A stretch of 64,000 bases of DNA from an uncultured Clostridia bacterium (lineage in GTDB: Bacteria > Bacillota > Clostridia > Christensenellales > Borkfalkiaceae): assembly GCA_934247225.1 (NCBI GenBank), contig CAKQJE010000001.1, positions 62,001-126,000 on the forward strand. The letters run 5' to 3'. Both the position numbers and the translations under genes were made by a program. Numbering within the stretch: the first letter of the stretch is position 1; every line of letters begins with the position of its first letter. The notes under the pieces were generated by a model, which searched no databases, was not told the DNA's origin, and worked only from the letters and a program-made list of their open reading frames with translations. Shown one piece after another: positions 34,007 through 43,316 of the stretch.

Positions 34007-36316
34007 ATGCAAGGACGTTTTGACGATAAAAACAGAGAATACATAATAACCGATATGAAGCCGAGAAGACCCTGGCTTAATTATCTTTGGAACGATACGC
34101 TTGTTTTAAGCTGCGATCAGTTCGGAAACGGATTTTCGAGAAGGGAAGTCGGCGTTCAACGCAGAGAAATCGAAAGGGGTGTCCGAAACGTTTATATAAA
34201 GGACAGAGACACGGGCGAAACATACTCGGCTAACCGCAATTACGGCGATTTGCCCTTTGAAACGCATGAAACGCACGTCGGGATAAATTATCACGAGGTC
34301 GTGAGCAAATATAACGGCATAAAGGTCGTTTTTTCGATTTGCGTGCCTTACGGTGCCGCCGTTGCTTTATATAACGTTAAAGTTTATAACGAAAGCGGGA
34401 AAAAGAGAAATCTCGACGTGTATTTCTGCATTCAGCCCCGCCCCGAACTTACATGGCACGACGCTTACGGCTTCGCCGATAACGACGAAAATTTGAACGG
34501 ACTTTTGTATCGTCACGACGGTTTCGCCATGCCTAACGATTATTCCAAGGTGTTTGTCGGCTGTAACCGAAAATATATCGCTTACGACCTTTCGCATTCG
34601 GCTTTTCGCGGCGAATATAACGAATATTCGAACCCCGCAGGCTTAAAAGCGGACAAACTTTCCTGCAAGGGCGCGACTTTCGAAAGCGAGTACGTCGCGG
34701 CGTTTCAGTTTCGGACGTCGCTGAATGAAAACGAACTTTTCGAAACGACGTTCTGCGCTTTCGCGGCGAAAACGGAAGAGGAATGCCGCGAACTTAAAAC
34801 CAAATATCTCGACGAAACTACGTTTTCAGCCGAAATTGAAAAAATAAAAGCCGCAAACGACGGCGTTTTCGATACTTTTGTCCTTAATTCGCCCGACGAA
34901 TATCTCAATTCGCAAGTCAATATCTGGCTAAAAAGGCAACTGTCGCTCGGCAAAAGCTGGGGCAGGCTTTACGGAAAAGGTTTCAGAGACGTTATGCAGG
35001 ACATAACGGCGTTCGTTTCGATGGACGTCGCTTCGGCGAGAAAGCAAATTTTGCACGCCCTTAAATATCAGTACGAGGACGGCAATCCTATAAGAATGTT
35101 CGAGCCGAGCTTCAAATATCCTTATAACGACGGCGGCGTGTGGATAACGGGCGCGATACTTTCCTATCTTAACGAAAGCGGCGATTTGTCGATTTTAAAA
35201 GAGGAGTTGCCGTATCTTAAAGGCGACAGCTACGAAAACGCGAGTTTTGCCGATTCTTACGTCACCGAGGAATATGTCGCGGGCGAGAGAAAGAGCGACG
35301 TTTTCGGGCATATCCGCGCCGCGATAGATTATCTTCTGGCAAGCAGAGGAAAGCGAAATCTCGTTCTCTGGCGCGGCGGCGATTGGAACGACAGCATGAA
35401 CAACGTCGGCAGAAAGAATATCGGCGAAAGCGTATGGCTCAGTATCGCAACAGTCAAAGCGATAAACGAATTTAAGGAAATTCTCGAAATTTCGGGGGAT
35501 AATTCGCTTTCGGATTACTACGAAGAGAAAAGGCGGGAGCTTATCGCCGCTATCGAAGCTCACGGGCGCGAAAGCGGGCGTTATGTTTACGGTTTTAACG
35601 ACGACGGTATGACTATCGGCGGGGCGGAACGAATATTTTTAAATCCGCAGACATGGTTGGTTCTTGCGGGGATAGGCAGCAAGGAAGATCGGAAAAAAAT
35701 TATGGATATAGTCGAAAGCGAACTGAAATGCGATTACGGCTATGTTCAGTGCCGCCCGAGCTTTACAAAAGGCGAAAACGGGATAGGCAGAGTGTCTTAT
35801 TTTCAACCCGGTCTTGTCGAAAACGGAGCCGTTTATAACCACGGCGTTGCGTTCAAAATCGCCGCGGATTGCATTTTGGGGCGCGCCGACAGGGCTTACG
35901 AAACGCTTAAAATGATTTCTTACGACAACCCGAAAAATCCCGATAACGGAGTGGAACCCTATGCCGTGAGCAATATGTATATGGGCGTTGAAAACCCGTA
36001 TATCGCGGGGTATGCGCCGATGAGCTGGATAACGGGTACGGCGGGTTGGCTGTACAGGTGCGTTACCGAGTTTATGTGCGGAATAAAGCCGACCGCGAAA
36101 GGTCTTGTTATAAAGCCTTGTTTGCCGGGCGGATTTGATAAAACGACCGTAAAAAGAGTTTTCAGAGGCGAAACTTACGAGATTGTTTTCGAAAAATCGG
36201 ATAAAAATGACGGAAAAAAAGACGGGGAAAAAGAGGTTTTGTGCGACGGAAAAACTGTTGAAATTCTTCCTCTCACGGGGGCGGGCAGCGTTCACAAAGT
36301 CGTTTGCAAATTTTAA
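34007..36316 (+). CDS. GH94 family disaccharide phosphorylase (cellobiose/chitobiose phosphorylase-like)
   Basis: 769 residues from ATG 34007, chosen because AAAGGAG lies 5 bp before it and the consensus promoter lies upstream; the longer open frame starts inside a hairpin. N-terminal beta-sandwich (about 1-290), then the (alpha/alpha)6 barrel: Y-G-K-G-F-R-D328-V-M-Q-D with the family's general acid Asp, L-W-R-G-G-D-W-N-D-S-M-N, N-G-A-V-Y-N-H-G and the phosphate-binding T-G-T-A-G-W-L-Y-R. It cleaves a beta-linked disaccharide with phosphate in the cytoplasm, saving ATP. The exact sugar (cellobiose, laminaribiose, chitobiose) cannot be fixed by eye. A Lys/Asp/Gly-rich insert sits near the C-terminus. 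Monocistronic, with a strong terminator. Confidence 0.88.
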   Translation: MQGRFDDKNREYIITDMKPRRPWLNYLWNDTLVLSCDQFGNGFSRREVGVQRREIERGVRNVYIKDRDTGETYSANRNYGDLPFETHETHVGINYHEVVSKYNGIKVVFSICVPYGAAVALYNVKVYNESGKKRNLDVYFCIQPRPELTWHDAYGFADNDENLNGLLYRHDGFAMPNDYSKVFVGCNRKYIAYDLSHSAFRGEYNEYSNPAGLKADKLSCKGATFESEYVAAFQFRTSLNENELFETTFCAFAAKTEEECRELKTKYLDETTFSAEIEKIKAANDGVFDTFVLNSPDEYLNSQVNIWLKRQLSLGKSWGRLYGKGFRDVMQDITAFVSMDVASARKQILHALKYQYEDGNPIRMFEPSFKYPYNDGGVWITGAILSYLNESGDLSILKEELPYLKGDSYENASFADSYVTEEYVAGERKSDVFGHIRAAIDYLLASRGKRNLVLWRGGDWNDSMNNVGRKNIGESVWLSIATVKAINEFKEILEISGDNSLSDYYEEKRRELIAAIEAHGRESGRYVYGFNDDGMTIGGAERIFLNPQTWLVLAGIGSKEDRKKIMDIVESELKCDYGYVQCRPSFTKGENGIGRVSYFQPGLVENGAVYNHGVAFKIAADCILGRADRAYETLKMISYDNPKNPDNGVEPYAVSNMYMGVENPYIAGYAPMSWITGTAGWLYRCVTEFMCGIKPTAKGLVIKPCLPGGFDKTTVKRVFRGETYEIVFEKSDKNDGKKDGEKEVLCDGKTVEILPLTGAGSVHKVVCKF

Positions 36317-36332
36317 TATACGGTAATTTTAA

Positions 36333-36380
36333 GCCGCCCGCGGTTGCGATTGCTCGCGAACCGCGGGCGGCGGTTTTTTT
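36333..36380 (+). terminator. Terminator of the GH94 gene
   Basis: GCCGCCCGCGGTT (36333-36345) pairs with AACCGCGGGCGGC (36359-36371), followed by a T-run at 36374-36380. A second hairpin (CCTCTTCGAAA with TTTCGAAGAGG, 36389-36414) lies just before the murG stop and probably serves the minus strand. Confidence 0.85.
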
Positions 36381-36434
36381 GCGTTCAGCCTCTTCGAAAC
36401 CGTTTTCGAAGAGGTTTTCGAAATCGTTTCCCGA

Positions 36435-37487
36435 TTAAAAATTGAGAAAAGAAATAACTTTTTCGTTCGCGGAGCGGAAATTAAGTTTTTTGCATGCCGA
36501 GGAATAATTTTCGGCTTTTTTGAAGAGTCTTTCGACGGAATAAAGAAGAGAGTCGGCGTTCAGTTTTTCCTCTTTAAGAACGGAAATTACTCCTTTTTTG
36601 CGGAAATATTCGGCGTTTTCTTCCTGGTCGCCCCTCGAATTTCCTTTCGGAAGGGGTATCGCGAGCGTCGGTATCGCCAAGGCGATAAGTTCGAAAAGGG
36701 TATTCGCGCCCGCCCTCGAAACGCATGCGTCCGCGATAGCGTAAGTCTCGCCCATATTTTCGGAAAATTCCGAAATATAAACGTTTTCGGGCGGTTTTCG
36801 GGTTGTTTTTTCGGCTTTTCCTTTGCCTGTCAGCCATAAAACGTTGTATTTTGCCGCAAGCTCGGGCAAAACTTCCGAAATCGTTTCGTTTATCGCCGCG
36901 CAGCCCTGGCTTCCGCCCGTTATGAGAAGAGTTTTTTTGCGGCAGTCGAACTTGTATTTGCCGTAAAGTTTTTGTCTGTCACGAGGCGTAAACAGCGATT
37001 TATCGAGCGGAATACCCGTAAATTCGGCTTTTTTTATGCCATCGGCGGTTTCGGGGAAACCCGTTAAAAGTCTTGCCGAATAACGCAGCGCGATTTTGTT
37101 CGCAAGTCCGAGCGTTAAATCCGATTCGTGGGAAATAACGGGGATTTTCAGCTTATGCGCCGCGATGACGACGGGCAGAGCCACATATCCGCCCTTTGAA
37201 AAAACAACGGTCGGTTTAAGATTTTCGAGCAGTTTTTTCGCCGCCGAAACCGCGTTTAAAAGTTTGAACGGGATAAGCGCGTTCTTTAACGTCAGCCGCC
37301 TTTCGAGTTTCACGGTTGGAACGTAAAAAAAAGTCACATTGTACTTTTTTGCGAGCCGACTTTCGATTTTGTCTTTCCCGCCGATATAATAAATTTCGTC
37401 GAATTTCTTTCTCAAATCGGGCAGGAGCGAAAAACACGGCATACAATGCCCCGCGGTGCCTCCGCCCGTCAAAACTATAACTTTCAT
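36435..37487 (-). CDS. murG: UDP-GlcNAc:lipid I transferase MurG
   Basis: 350 residues, a GT28-family glycosyltransferase with two Rossmann domains. It adds GlcNAc to lipid I at the inner face of the membrane to make lipid II for peptidoglycan. N-terminal V-L-T-G-G-G-T-A-G-H, H-E-S-D-L-T-L-G-L-A-N, I-T-G-G-S-Q-G, S-R-A-G-A-N-T-L-F-E and the G-D-Q-E-E-N-A-E-Y-F nucleotide-sugar region are all present. The H-E-S-D form in place of H-E-Q-N is one I associate with a subset of Bacillota MurG. It stands alone rather than in a dcw cluster. AAGGAAAG precedes ATG. Confidence 0.93.
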   Translation of the reverse strand: MKVIVLTGGGTAGHCMPCFSLLPDLRKKFDEIYYIGGKDKIESRLAKKYNVTFFYVPTVKLERRLTLKNALIPFKLLNAVSAAKKLLENLKPTVVFSKGGYVALPVVIAAHKLKIPVISHESDLTLGLANKIALRYSARLLTGFPETADGIKKAEFTGIPLDKSLFTPRDRQKLYGKYKFDCRKKTLLITGGSQGCAAINETISEVLPELAAKYNVLWLTGKGKAEKTTRKPPENVYISEFSENMGETYAIADACVSRAGANTLFELIALAIPTLAIPLPKGNSRGDQEENAEYFRKKGVISVLKEEKLNADSLLYSVERLFKKAENYSSACKKLNFRSANEKVISFLNF

Positions 37488-37582
37488 CGGTATCTTTCCT
37501 TATTCATAGTATGAGCTGTAAAAGATAAAAGATAATTTCAGAGTAAATTTGCTTGATTTTGACAAAAATCTTTATAAACGGC

Positions 37583-37611
37583 TTGAAAAACTTCGGTTTT
37601 TGTTATACAAT
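37583..37611 (+). promoter_or_regulatory. Promoter of the glpK operon
   Basis: TTGAAA (37583-37588), a 17-bp spacer and TACAAT (37606-37611), 39 bp before ATG 37651. No obvious cre-type operator was recognised. Confidence 0.65.
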
Positions 37612-37650
37612 ATAAAAAGGAAATTTTATAAAAAGTCAAAGGGGCGGGAA

Positions 37651-39123
37651 ATGGCATATATTGTTGCGATAGACGAGGGAACGACGAGTACCCGCGCTAT
37701 ATTGTACGATCTCGAAAAAAATAAAATAGTCGCGCAGAAATCGTCGGGGATAAAGCAGATTTATCCCGAGCTTGGGTACGTTGAAGAGAGCGCGTCGGAA
37801 ATTTACGCCGAAACGCTCGCTTCGCTTATCGAAATTTTAGAAAGCCTTGACGATATAAGCGAAGTTAAAGGCATAGGCATAACCAACCAGAGGGAAACGG
37901 TCGTCGCCTGGGATAAAAAGACGGGCAAGCCGCTTTATAACGCTATCGTGTGGCAGTGCAGACGAACGGCGGAATTTATGGAGCGGATAAACGAAAAGTG
38001 CGGCGAACTCATTCACCGCAAAACGGGGCTTGTGTGCGACGCTTATTTTTCGGCAAGCAAAATGAAATGGCTTATAGACAACGTTCCCGAAATCAAAGCC
38101 AAAAACGAAAAAGGCGAACTTTGTTTCGGCACGGTGGACAGCTACCTTTGCTATAAACTTACAAACGGAAAAGCTTTCGTAACCGACGTTACCAACGCTT
38201 CGAGAACCATGCTTTTTAACCTCGAAACGCTTTCGTGGGACGACGAACTTTCGGAAATTTTCGGCATATCGAAAAACTCGTTGCCGAAGATTATTATGTC
38301 CGACGAAAAGGTCGGGGAGTTCGAATATAAGGGCGTTAAAATCCCCGTGTGCGGCGTCGCGGGGGATCAGCAAGCCGCGCTTGTGGGGCAGGGTTGTTTA
38401 AGCAAAGGCGACAGTAAAATCACTTACGGCACAGGACTGTTTATGTTGTATAACACGGGCTATAAGTCGATTATCTCGCAAAAAGGGCTTGTAACGACAG
38501 TCGGTTACGGCATCGGCGGAAAGGTGTCTTACGCCTTCGAAGGGAGCGTTTTCAATGCGGGAAGCGCGGTGCAGTGGCTTAGAGATAATCTCGGATTTTT
38601 CCGCCGCTCGGGCGAAAGCGAAAGCCTGGCAACGAGCGTAAAATCATCCGAGGGGGTGTACGTCGTTCCCGCGTTCACGGGGCTCGGCGCGCCGTATTGG
38701 AACCCCGAAGCGAGAGGGATGATCACGGGCTTGACCCGTTCCTCCACAAAGGCTCATATAACGAGGGCGACTCTGGAAGCGATAGCGTATTCCGCGAAAG
38801 ATCTCGTTTGCGTTATGGAAGAGGAAAGCGGCGGAAAGCTTTCCGAGCTTAAATGCGACGGCGGAGCTTCTTCGAACGATTTCCTTATGGATTTTCAGGC
38901 TAACCTTATCGGCGTGAACGTGAACAGACCCGAGGAAAAGGAAAGCACGGCGCTCGGCGCGGCGTACCTTTGCGCGATAGGTTTGGGGCTTATTAAACCC
39001 GAAGACATATCGTCGCTGAGAGTTTGCGAAAAATTATTCATCCCGAACGGGAATGACAAAGAAAAGTACGAAAAACTATACGACGGCTGGAAAAAAGCCG
39101 TAAAGAGGTGTTTATATGACTGA
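37651..39123 (+). CDS. glpK: Glycerol kinase
   Basis: 490 residues from ATG 37651, preceded by AAGGGGCGG; upstream in-frame codons lie within the promoter. FGGY-family kinase: A-I-D-E-G-T-T-S-T-R-A, T-N-Q-R-E-T, I-V-W-Q-C-R-R-T, Y-F-S-A-S-K-M-K-W, V-A-G-D-Q-Q-A-A, Y-G-T-G-L-F and D-G-G-A-S-S-N. It phosphorylates glycerol to glycerol 3-phosphate in the cytoplasm. It overlaps by 8 bp with a monoacylglycerol-lipase-like gene, which suggests use of lipid-derived glycerol. The HPr-phosphorylation histidine seen in some Bacillota enzymes was not identified with confidence. Codons for N-T-G-Y-K-S-I-I coincide with the dispersed repeat motif at 38460. Confidence 0.95.
   Translation: MAYIVAIDEGTTSTRAILYDLEKNKIVAQKSSGIKQIYPELGYVEESASEIYAETLASLIEILESLDDISEVKGIGITNQRETVVAWDKKTGKPLYNAIVWQCRRTAEFMERINEKCGELIHRKTGLVCDAYFSASKMKWLIDNVPEIKAKNEKGELCFGTVDSYLCYKLTNGKAFVTDVTNASRTMLFNLETLSWDDELSEIFGISKNSLPKIIMSDEKVGEFEYKGVKIPVCGVAGDQQAALVGQGCLSKGDSKITYGTGLFMLYNTGYKSIISQKGLVTTVGYGIGGKVSYAFEGSVFNAGSAVQWLRDNLGFFRRSGESESLATSVKSSEGVYVVPAFTGLGAPYWNPEARGMITGLTRSSTKAHITRATLEAIAYSAKDLVCVMEEESGGKLSELKCDGGASSNDFLMDFQANLIGVNVNRPEEKESTALGAAYLCAIGLGLIKPEDISSLRVCEKLFIPNGNDKEKYEKLYDGWKKAVKRCLYD
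38460..38473 (+). repeat. Dispersed motif match inside glpK
   Basis: An exact CTATAAGTCGATTA with the GGG before and TC after seen in several intergenic copies, here coding for Y-K-S-I-I. It has no hairpin or T-tract, so it may be coincidental or a protein-binding site. Confidence 0.45.
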
Positions 39124-40042
39124 AAAAACTTTTGTTTCTTACGACGGAAAGAAGGTCGGTTACAGAGAATGGATGCCGACCGAACCGAAAGGACTCGTGC
39201 AGATCGCTCACGGAATGGCGGAAAGCACGGCGAGATACGACGAATTCGCCGAATATCTCAAAAACCGCGGATTTTTGGTTTTCGGCGACGATCACAGAGG
39301 TCACGGACTTACCGACCCGGGGAGAAACGGCTATTCGGACGGAGATATGTTCGAGGATACGCTTAAAGACATGGCGACTCTCACGAGAATGTACAGGGAA
39401 AATTATCCCGATCTTCCGTTCGTTATTTTCGGGCATAGTTACGGCTCGTTTTTAACGCAAGCTTATATCGAGCGTTATCCCGAAAACGCCTGCGCGGCGG
39501 TTCTGTGCGGAAGCGCGTATCTTCATAACGCCTCGTCGTTTTTCGGTAAGATAGCAGCTTCGCTATGCTGCGCTTTCGGTAAGAGCAAAAAGCCTGCGAA
39601 CTTCATCGCGAAAAACTCTTTCGGCGTGTACAATAAAAGATGCAAAGAGGGTACGTTTATATCGTCTATTGTCGAGGAATGCGAAAAATACGACGCTCAT
39701 CCCGACTGCAATTTTATTCTGTCTTACGCGTTTTATAAATCGTTTTTCAGAAACCTCGCTAAGAATTACAAGAAAAAATACTATAAAAACGTGCGCACGG
39801 ATATGCCTATGCTGATTATTTCGGGTAAGGAAGACCCCGTCGGCGGCTACGGCAAACTCGTGGATAAGCTTTACGAGTTTTATAAGCATAAAGTGGGCGT
39901 GGAAAGGGTCGAAAAGGTGCTTTACGACGGCGTACGGCACGAACTTTTAAACGACGTCTCCAAAGCCGACGCCTATAAGAAGATCGGCGACTTTCTGGAA
40001 AACGCCGTCAGCTCGGAAAGACGGGAAACCGATGGCGAATAA
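39116..40042 (+). CDS. Alpha/beta hydrolase, monoacylglycerol lipase-like
   Basis: 308 residues of the serine aminopeptidase S33 / Hydrolase_4 type. Oxyanion region I-A-H-G-M-A-E-S, H-R-G-H-G, nucleophile G-H-S-Y-G-S (about residue 109), acid in S-G-K-E-D-P-V (about 242) and H in V-R-H-E-L-L (about 275). There is no signal peptide. It overlaps glpK upstream by 8 bp and cca downstream by 11 bp, so the three are translationally coupled. Releasing glycerol from monoacylglycerols for GlpK is the natural reading, though a lysophospholipid substrate is also possible. Confidence 0.85.
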   Translation: MTEKTFVSYDGKKVGYREWMPTEPKGLVQIAHGMAESTARYDEFAEYLKNRGFLVFGDDHRGHGLTDPGRNGYSDGDMFEDTLKDMATLTRMYRENYPDLPFVIFGHSYGSFLTQAYIERYPENACAAVLCGSAYLHNASSFFGKIAASLCCAFGKSKKPANFIAKNSFGVYNKRCKEGTFISSIVEECEKYDAHPDCNFILSYAFYKSFFRNLAKNYKKKYYKNVRTDMPMLIISGKEDPVGGYGKLVDKLYEFYKHKVGVERVEKVLYDGVRHELLNDVSKADAYKKIGDFLENAVSSERRETDGE

Positions 40043-41405
40043 TTTAAAAACAGACGATATAACCATAAAACTTCCCGAAACGATAAAATTCGTTTTAGGT
40101 AGACTCGAAGAAAACGGATTTTCGGCTTACGCCGTGGGCGGAGCGGTGAGGGATTATGTTCTCGGCAGCCCCGCGAGCGATTGGGACGTGACGACTTCCG
40201 CGCTTCCCGAACAGACCGAAAAAGTCTTTTCGGAATGCAAAGTAGTCCGAACGGGAATTAAGCACGGAACGATAACCGTCATCGTGAAAGATCTGCCCGT
40301 CGAGATAACGACTTTTCGGAAAGAAAGCGGCTACACCGACAATCGCCACCCCGACAAAGTGGAATTCGTTAATGATCTCGCCGAAGATTTAAAGCGGAGA
40401 GACTTCACCGTGAATTCGCTTGCTTACAACGAAAAATGCGGTTTAATCGACTTATACGGCGGCTTATCCGATTTAGAGAACGGAATTATCCGAACCGTGG
40501 GAGACCCTTACGAGAGATTTTCCGAGGACGCTTTAAGGATTTTAAGAGCGGTCAGGTTTTCTTCCAAACTCGGATTTTCGATTGAAGAAAAAACTTACGC
40601 TGCGGCGAAAGTGCTTAAAGAAAGACTGAAAAACGTGTCCGCGGAGAGGATTCTTTCGGAGTTTATAAAAACCCTTTGCGGGAAAAACGTTAAAGCCGCG
40701 CTTTTGAATTATCATGAAATAATAACCGAAATTATCCCCGAGATGAAACCGTGCGTAGGTTTCGAACAGCATAGCAAGTGGCATTTGTACGACGTTTACG
40801 AGCATATTGTCCGTTCGGTCGAGGCGATTCCACCCTTGCCCGAGCTTCGTTTGGCTATGTTTTTCCATGATATCGCAAAACCCGATTGCTTTTTCACGAG
40901 AGACGGAGAAGGTCATTTTTACGGACACGCCGAGGTTTCCGCCGAAAAAACGGATAAAATTTTAAGAAGACTGAAAACCTCGACGGCGCTGAGGGAAGAA
41001 GTTGTTTTTCTTGTTAAAAATCACGATATCCGCCTTTCGGAATCGGAGATAAAAATCAAGAAAACGCTCAACAAAACGGGGAAAGATCGGCTTTTCCGCC
41101 TGTTGGACGTAAAAAAAGCCGACAACGCGGCGCAGGGAACGCTTCCCGCTAAGGTAGAGAGAGAACAAACAGAAAAAATAAGATTTATCGCCGAAAAAAT
41201 CATCGAAAAAGGCGATGTTTACGATATAAAACAACTGAAAATAGACGGCGACAACCTTATCGCGATAGGATTTTCGGGCAAGGAAATAGGCGAAGAGACG
41301 GAAAAACTTTTAAACGCCTGCATGGAAAACAGACTCGAAAACGACAGAGAAAAATTGAAAGCCGCTGCCGAAAAAGATTTCATCAGATTAAAAAAGCAAT
41401 GCTGA
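40032..41405 (+). CDS. cca: CCA tRNA nucleotidyltransferase
   Basis: 457 residues, class II poly(A)-polymerase-like fold. G-G-A-V-R-D with the catalytic S-D-W-D-V-T pair, R-R-D-F-T-V-N-S-L-A-Y, the R-F-S-E-D-A-L-R-I-L-R-A-V-R-F block, then a C-terminal HD domain (F-F-H-D-I-A-K-P and H-D region). It builds or repairs the 3' CCA of tRNAs. The HD domain hints at added phosphohydrolase activity as in other bacterial Cca proteins. It overlaps the upstream lipase gene by 11 bp. The I-D-L-Y-G-G codons at 40444 resemble the dispersed repeat. Confidence 0.93.
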   Translation: MANNLKTDDITIKLPETIKFVLGRLEENGFSAYAVGGAVRDYVLGSPASDWDVTTSALPEQTEKVFSECKVVRTGIKHGTITVIVKDLPVEITTFRKESGYTDNRHPDKVEFVNDLAEDLKRRDFTVNSLAYNEKCGLIDLYGGLSDLENGIIRTVGDPYERFSEDALRILRAVRFSSKLGFSIEEKTYAAAKVLKERLKNVSAERILSEFIKTLCGKNVKAALLNYHEIITEIIPEMKPCVGFEQHSKWHLYDVYEHIVRSVEAIPPLPELRLAMFFHDIAKPDCFFTRDGEGHFYGHAEVSAEKTDKILRRLKTSTALREEVVFLVKNHDIRLSESEIKIKKTLNKTGKDRLFRLLDVKKADNAAQGTLPAKVEREQTEKIRFIAEKIIEKGDVYDIKQLKIDGDNLIAIGFSGKEIGEETEKLLNACMENRLENDREKLKAAAEKDFIRLKKQC

Positions 41406-41409
41406 AACA

Positions 41410-41475
41410 GAGTTGCCGTAATCGCCGAACAACTCTCAAATATGGGGCTATAAGTTCATTAACAGGGTATTTTTA
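41410..41475 (+). repeat. Dispersed conserved-loop element, copy 7 (variant)
   Basis: CTATAAGTTCATTA at 41448-41461 (two differences from consensus) is preceded by AACTCTCAAATATGGGG, which matches the flank of copy 3, and followed by CAGGGTATTTTTA. A GAGTTG/CAACTC hairpin (41410-41435) lies just upstream. It sits between cca and uvrC. Confidence 0.65.
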
Positions 41476-41477
41476 AG

Positions 41478-43316
41478 ATGAACGAAGTACTTGAAAGCAA
41501 AATAAAAATGCTGCCGACCTCCCCGGGGGTCTACGTTATGCTTGACAAAAACGGGCAGATAATATACGTCGGGAAAGCCAAGGTTCTGAAAAACAGGGTA
41601 AAGCAATATTTTTACTCCACGCAAAAACCCGAAAAAGTCGCGGCAATGGTTTCCAACATCGCCGACTTTTACTATATCATAACCGAGTCCGAAATCGACG
41701 CGTTGTCGCTTGAAAACAACCTTATCAAAAAGCATAAACCGAGATACAATATTCTTCTTAAAGACGACAAGACGTATCCGTACATAAAAGTCGATTTAAA
41801 GGCGAAGTTTCCTACGTTTACGGTCACGAGAAAAATAAAGCGCGACGGCGCGAGGTATTTCGGTCCGTTCATGGGCGGCGTGAACGTGAAAGACACGCTC
41901 GAAATCGTCAACACGGCGTTTATGATAAGAACCTGCCAGACGGTTATCAATCCCGAAAAGCCGAAAAGGGAATGCCTTAATTATCATATCGGCAAATGCC
42001 TTGCCCCCTGCGCGGGGAAATGCACCGAAAAAGAGTACGACGAAAGGGTGCGTTTAGCTCTCGACTTTTTAGGCGGCGACGACGAAAGGGTCGAGGAAAT
42101 TTTAAAGGAGCGAATGGAAAGATGCTCCGAGATAGAGGAGTTCGAGCTTGCGCTTTCTTATAGGGACAAGCTCAAAATGCTCGATAAAATAAAGCTCAGA
42201 AGAATTACCGCGCTTAACCGTTTCGTCAACGCCGACGTTATAGCCGTTGCGACGAACGGGGTTTACGCCGCGATAAACATGCTTTTTATCCGCAGCGGAA
42301 GAATGCAGGGCGGGAAAAATTTCGCAGTTTCGGACGCGGAAGAAGATAACGGCGAAAGACTTTCTTCGTTTATCACGCAGTATTACGCGTCCGGCGTGGA
42401 ACTTCCCGACGAAATTATGATTTCCGCCCCCGTACAGGACGCGGAAGCTCTTTCGGGGTATTTCAAAAAAGAGTTCTCGAAATCGGTCAGAATTTACGTT
42501 CCCGAGAGGGGCGATAAAAGAAAACTCGTGGAAATGGCTACGGAAAACGCCGAGGATTATCTCGAAAAAGAAGTCGACAGGATAAAGCACAAGGATGATA
42601 TGACGACGGCGGCGTGTCTGAAAATGAAAAAGCTGTTGTCTTTGAAAAACGTTCCGAAAAGAATCGAGTGTTACGATATTTCGCATATCAGCGGCGTGGA
42701 TAAAGTGGGGTCTATGGTCGTGTTCACGGACGGCGAAGCCGACAAAACGGAATACAGGCGTTTCCGCATAAAAACCGTCGAAGGATCGGACGATTTCGCA
42801 TGTTTAAAAGAAGTTTTGTCGAGGAGAATTTCCAAGCTCGGCACCGAGGAAGAAGAAAAATTCAAAAAGCCCGACCTTATCGTTATCGACGGCGGCAAAG
42901 GGCAGCTTTCGTCCGTTGAAGAGGTTTTTCTCGAAAAGGGGATAAACGATATCGATCTTATTTCGCTCGCGAAAAAGGAAGAGGAAATTTTCACGCTTTC
43001 CTCGCCCGAACCGATCGTTTTGCCGAGAAGAGATTATTGTCTCAGACTTCTTCAAAGGCTCAGAGACGAAGCGCACAGATTTGCGATAACCTATCACCGC
43101 CACACGCACGAGAAGACAAATCTTCAATCCGAGCTTATCAAAATCGAGGGTATAGGCGAAAAGAAGAGAAAAGCGCTCATCGAAAAATTCGGAAGCCTTG
43201 AAAACATAAAGCGGGCGAGCAAAGAAGAGCTTAAAGAAATCGAAGGCATGGGCGACAAGCAAGCCGAAGCCGTTATAGCATATTTTCACGAACAAAAAGG
43301 AGAAAACGATCAATGA
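41478..43316 (+). CDS. uvrC: UvrABC excinuclease subunit C
   Basis: 612 residues, the family length. N-terminal GIY-YIG nuclease (about 12-95, G-V-Y-V-M-L ... I-I-Y-V-G-K-A) for the 3' incision, C-x-N/Y-rich middle (C-L-A-P-C-A-G-K-C), UVR motif (about 205-240), RNase-H-like C-terminal nuclease (E-C-Y-D-I-S-H and D-G-G-K-G-Q-L) for the 5' incision, and tandem helix-hairpin-helix motifs (I-E-G-I-G and I-E-G-M-G). It cuts damaged DNA during nucleotide excision repair. The RBS is weak (CAGGG). Its stop overlaps the hprK start (ATGA). Confidence 0.96.
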   Translation: MNEVLESKIKMLPTSPGVYVMLDKNGQIIYVGKAKVLKNRVKQYFYSTQKPEKVAAMVSNIADFYYIITESEIDALSLENNLIKKHKPRYNILLKDDKTYPYIKVDLKAKFPTFTVTRKIKRDGARYFGPFMGGVNVKDTLEIVNTAFMIRTCQTVINPEKPKRECLNYHIGKCLAPCAGKCTEKEYDERVRLALDFLGGDDERVEEILKERMERCSEIEEFELALSYRDKLKMLDKIKLRRITALNRFVNADVIAVATNGVYAAINMLFIRSGRMQGGKNFAVSDAEEDNGERLSSFITQYYASGVELPDEIMISAPVQDAEALSGYFKKEFSKSVRIYVPERGDKRKLVEMATENAEDYLEKEVDRIKHKDDMTTAACLKMKKLLSLKNVPKRIECYDISHISGVDKVGSMVVFTDGEADKTEYRRFRIKTVEGSDDFACLKEVLSRRISKLGTEEEEKFKKPDLIVIDGGKGQLSSVEEVFLEKGINDIDLISLAKKEEEIFTLSSPEPIVLPRRDYCLRLLQRLRDEAHRFAITYHRHTHEKTNLQSELIKIEGIGEKKRKALIEKFGSLENIKRASKEELKEIEGMGDKQAEAVIAYFHEQKGENDQ

